A program made the position numbers and the translations under genes. Under the pieces are notes generated by a model. The model did no database searches. It saw nothing but the letters and a program-made list of their open reading frames with translations, and had not been told where the DNA came from. Shown piece by piece: positions 61,127-64,000 of a DNA stretch of 64,000 nt (positions are counted from its first letter, which is position 1; every line of letters begins with the position of its first letter). The DNA lies in assembly GCA_964497615.1 (NCBI GenBank), contig CAZCEC010000014.1, forward strand, positions 1 to 64,000, in the 5' to 3' direction. The stretch is from CAZCEC01 sp964497615. GTDB lineage: Bacteria > Chloroflexota > Anaerolineae > Anaerolineales > UBA6663.

Positions 61127-61996
61127 ATGCCCCGAACCGTCCGCGGCGCGCTCATCCAGGCCACCTGGACCGGCGACAAGCAATCCATGATTGATAAACA
61201 CGTGGCCTATGCTGAGCAGGCCGCTGGCCTGGGCGCGCAGGTGATGTGCTTCCAGGAATTGTTCTATGGCCCGTACTTCTGCCAGGTGCAGGACCCGCAG
61301 TTCTATAGCTACACCGAGCGCATCCCCGACGGGCCAACGACCAGGCTGATGCAGGACCTGGCGCGCAAGTTGAAGCTGGTCCTGATCGTGCCCATGTACG
61401 AGGAAGACCAGACGGGCGTGTACTACAACACCGCCGCCGTCATTGACGCCGACGGCACCTTTCTCGGCAAGTATCGGAAGACGCACATCCCCCAGGTGAA
61501 CGGCTTTTGGGAGAAGTTCTATTTCAAGCCCGGCAACCTGGGCTACCCGGTCTTCAACACCGCGGTGGGGCAGGTGGGCGTTTATATCTGCTACGATCGC
61601 CACTTCCCCGAGGGGCCGCGGATGCTGGGGCTGCACGGTGCGGAGATGATCTTCATCCCCTCCGCCACGTCGCGCGGCCTGTCCATGCACCTGTGGGAGA
61701 TCGAGCAGCGCGCCCACGCCATCTTCAATGGGGTCTTCGTGGGCACCATCAACCGCGTGGGCAAGGAAGCCGAGTTCGGCCCCAACGACTACTACGGCAC
61801 CACCTACTTCTGCGACCCGCGCGGCCAATACCTGCCCGACACGCAAAGCGGCGCGCTGAAGGCCAGCGACACCCAAGAGCAGATGATGGTGGCCGACATG
61901 AACCTGGACCTGGTGCGCGAGGTGCGCAACACCTGGCAGTTCTACCGCGACCGCCGGCCCGAGATGTATGGCGACCTTACCAACCCGGCCGCCTGA
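61127..61996 (+). CDS. Carbon-nitrogen hydrolase, beta-ureidopropionase-like
   Basis: 289 residues with the complete nitrilase-superfamily triad: E44 (FQELFYGPYF), K118 (YRKTHIPQ) and C155 (ICYDRHFPEG). The EGPRMLGLHGAEMIFIPSAT and QRAHAIFNGVFVGTINRVG stretches are close to beta-ureidopropionases and N-carbamoyl-D-amino acid hydrolases. It would hydrolyse N-carbamoyl-beta-alanine or a similar ureido acid to the amino acid, CO2 and ammonia, the last step of reductive pyrimidine breakdown. A GTG-rich frame extends 16 codons upstream through the hairpin, but GCGAGG before ATG 61127 fits better. Confidence 0.87.
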   Translation: MPRTVRGALIQATWTGDKQSMIDKHVAYAEQAAGLGAQVMCFQELFYGPYFCQVQDPQFYSYTERIPDGPTTRLMQDLARKLKLVLIVPMYEEDQTGVYYNTAAVIDADGTFLGKYRKTHIPQVNGFWEKFYFKPGNLGYPVFNTAVGQVGVYICYDRHFPEGPRMLGLHGAEMIFIPSATSRGLSMHLWEIEQRAHAIFNGVFVGTINRVGKEAEFGPNDYYGTTYFCDPRGQYLPDTQSGALKASDTQEQMMVADMNLDLVREVRNTWQFYRDRRPEMYGDLTNPAA

Positions 61997-62002
61997 CGGG
62001 AT

Positions 62003-62892
62003 ATGAAGCCCGCTCCTTTCAACTACGCCGCGCCCGACTCCCTCGACGCCGCCCTGGCCCTCAAGGCCGAGCACGGCGACGACGCCAAGTTCCTGGCCGG
62101 CGGCCAGAGCCTGGTCCCGGCGATGAACTTCCGGCTGGTGCAGGCCAGCCTGATCGTGGACATTAACCGCGTTCCCGGCCTGGACTTCGTCGAGCGGGCC
62201 TCCGATGGCGGCCTGCGCCTGGGCGGCCTGGCGCGCCAGCGCCGCGTGGAGCGCAACCCCCTGGTGACCGAACGCGCCCCGCTGCTGGCCGAGGCCATGC
62301 CGCACGTCGCGCATCCACAAATTCGCAATCGCGGCACCCTGGGCGGCAGCCTGGCCCACGCCGACCCCGCCGCGGAACTGCCCGTCATCGTGGTGGCGCT
62401 CCAGGGCCGGCTGCTGGCCCGCTCGGCGCGCGGCGAGCGCTGGCTGTGGGCGGCCGATTTCTTCCAGGGCCTGTTCACCACTGCCCTCGCCCCCGATGAA
62501 ATGCTGGTGGAGGTCGCGCTGCCGCCGCTGCCCGCGCACACCGGCACGGCCTTCGAGGAGTTTGCCCGCCGCCGCGGCGACTATGCCATTCTAGGGGTTG
62601 CGGCCGTGCTCACCCTGGACGAGAATGGCGATTGCCAGCAGGCCCGACTGGTGTACTTGAACGCCGGGGAGGGGCCGCGTGAGGCGCCCCAGGCCGCGGC
62701 CCTGCTCGCCGGCCAGCCGCCTTCCGCCGCCGCCTTCACCGCCGCCGCCGAGCACGCCGCCGCCCACGAGATCGAGCCAATGGGCAGCGTCCACGCCACG
62801 CCGGACTATCAGCGCCACCTGGCGCGCGTGCTCACCCGCCGCGCCCTGACCACGGCCGCGCATCGCGCCCGCCAGGCCGCCGCGAGGCCCGC

Positions 62893-62896
<4 letters not shown>
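62003..62896 (+). CDS. Xanthine dehydrogenase-type FAD-binding subunit
   Basis: 297 residues, the medium subunit (XdhB/CoxM/CutM) length. FAD motifs: AGGQSLVPAMNFRL near residues 32-45 and RNRGTLGGSLAHADPAAELP near 112-131. The C-terminal CO dehydrogenase flavoprotein domain is present (FARRRGDYAILGVAAVLTL). It passes electrons from the molybdenum and iron-sulfur centres to an acceptor. It starts 6 bases after the ureidopropionase-like gene and overlaps the iron-sulfur subunit gene. The molybdenum subunit is not in the window, and probably follows the amidase or lies elsewhere. Confidence 0.93.
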
Positions 62897-63399
<503 letters not shown>

Positions 63400-63423
63400 G
63401 GGAGAGCCGCCATCGCCAGCGCC

Positions 63424-64000
63424 ATGACGATCCCCCAAGACCTGCCCGCCCTCGCGGAGGCGTTGCGCGGCGGCCATCCGCGCCTCGCTGAATACGTGGA
63501 TCAGACCGAGACGCGCTTCGCGGAGGTCGAGCCCTCGCTCCACGCCTTCATGCCCGAGCCGGGGCGCTTCGAGCGTTTGCAGCGCGAGGCCGCCGACCTG
63601 GAGGCACGCTTCCCAGACACCGCTTCGCGCCCGCCGCTGTTCGGGGTGCTGGTGGGCGTCAAGGACATCTTCCACGTGGACGGCCTGCCCACCACTGGCG
63701 GGAGCAAGCTGCCGCCCGAGGAGTTGACCGGGCTAGAAGCGGAGTCCGTGTCGGCTCTCAAGCGGGCCGGCGCCCTCATCCTGGGCAAGACCGTCTCCAC
63801 CGAGTTCGCCTACTTTGGTCCCGGCCCCACCCGCAACCCGCACAGCCCCACCGGCGCGACGCACACGCCCGGCGGCTCGTCCAGCGGTTCGGCGGCGGCA
63901 GTGGCAGCGGGGCTGTGCCCCCTGGCGCTGGGCACCCAGACCATTGGTTCCGTCATCCGCCCCGCGGCGTTCTGCGGGGTGATCGGTTACAAGCCTTCCT
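63424..64000 (+). CDS. Amidase family protein, 3' end cut by window edge
   Basis: The ATG at 63424 opens a frame that runs off the window; 192 residues are visible. The amidase-signature elements appear in order: GVLVGVKDIFHVDGLPTTGGS with the catalytic Lys of KD, and GGSSSGSAAAVAAGLCPLALGTQTIGSVIRPAAFCGVIGYKPS, which holds the cis-Ser and the Ser nucleophile loop (usually GTDTGGSIR; here GTQTIGSVIRP). Members include GatA, allophanate hydrolase AtzF and ureidoglycolate-type amidases. Its place behind hydroxylase subunits suggests hydrolysis of an amide from a degraded heterocycle. No good ribosome-binding site is seen. Confidence 0.85.
   Translation, partial: MTIPQDLPALAEALRGGHPRLAEYVDQTETRFAEVEPSLHAFMPEPGRFERLQREAADLEARFPDTASRPPLFGVLVGVKDIFHVDGLPTTGGSKLPPEELTGLEAESVSALKRAGALILGKTVSTEFAYFGPGPTRNPHSPTGATHTPGGSSSGSAAAVAAGLCPLALGTQTIGSVIRPAAFCGVIGYKPS

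Overview
The window is high-GC bacterial chromosome with tightly packed genes. Two runs of exactly 10 N (17971-17980 and 22194-22203) show that it comes from a scaffolded draft or metagenome assembly. The gene style suggests a Chloroflexota lineage, perhaps Anaerolineae-like: Ser/Thr kinase-beta-propeller fusions, a BMP/Yuf-type nucleoside importer, an aldehyde:ferredoxin oxidoreductase, a T-box before an aminoacyl-tRNA synthetase gene, and many small palindromic repeats. There is no rRNA or marker alignment here, so the taxon is an inference.

Layout. 1-7200: a truncated protein with three SH2-like repeats, a DapA-family aldolase, then on the minus strand an ICMT-like methyltransferase, ComEC, an acidic ribbon-helix-helix protein, a small basic protein and a patatin. 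7220-10860: a promoter, two tandem tRNA-Ala genes, a leucine T-box, a 48-aa Leu-rich ORF and leuS, whose product carries a histone H1-like N-terminal tail. 11000-17200: small zinc and SDR genes, a D-aminoacylase relative, RidA, a glycosyltransferase and an Asp-type (fosfomycin-insensitive) MurA. 17280-25950: a gapped membrane protein, gyrB, an Asp-rich protein, CsbD, two AI-2E-family permeases and a kinase with a TolB-like propeller.

26050-38390 is a purine salvage/catabolism block: FolD, a phosphoesterase, 8-oxoguanine deaminase, adenine deaminase, a YgeW-like carbamoyltransferase, carbamate kinase and a complete BMP-type nucleoside ABC importer. Together these could import nucleosides or bases, deaminate them and recover ATP from carbamoyl phosphate. 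proS, an M50-like/TPR protein and a threonine synthase damaged by a probable assembly duplication follow. 42870-46540 is a TerY-P-like signalling module (vWA, PP2C, kinase with zinc ribbons) with a fourth zinc-ribbon membrane protein.

46590-54600 holds a D-aminopeptidase, an oxidoreductase, a PLP enzyme, an MFS transporter, an AT-richer secreted protein, a VOC protein and small membrane proteins. 54700-64000 (end) is a long plus-strand operon behind a good promoter with an adjacent palindrome: a tungsten-type AOR, an NMT1/THI5-type ABC importer, a beta-ureidopropionase-like hydrolase, the FAD and 2Fe-2S subunits of a xanthine dehydrogenase-type enzyme, and an amidase cut by the window edge. 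It looks like a second N-heterocycle uptake and degradation locus.

The most unusual items are the bacterial SH2-like repeats at the left edge, the H1-tailed LeuRS with heptad repeats inserted twice in the same frame, the RHH/acidic/Lys-tail protein, and the TerY-P-like module.
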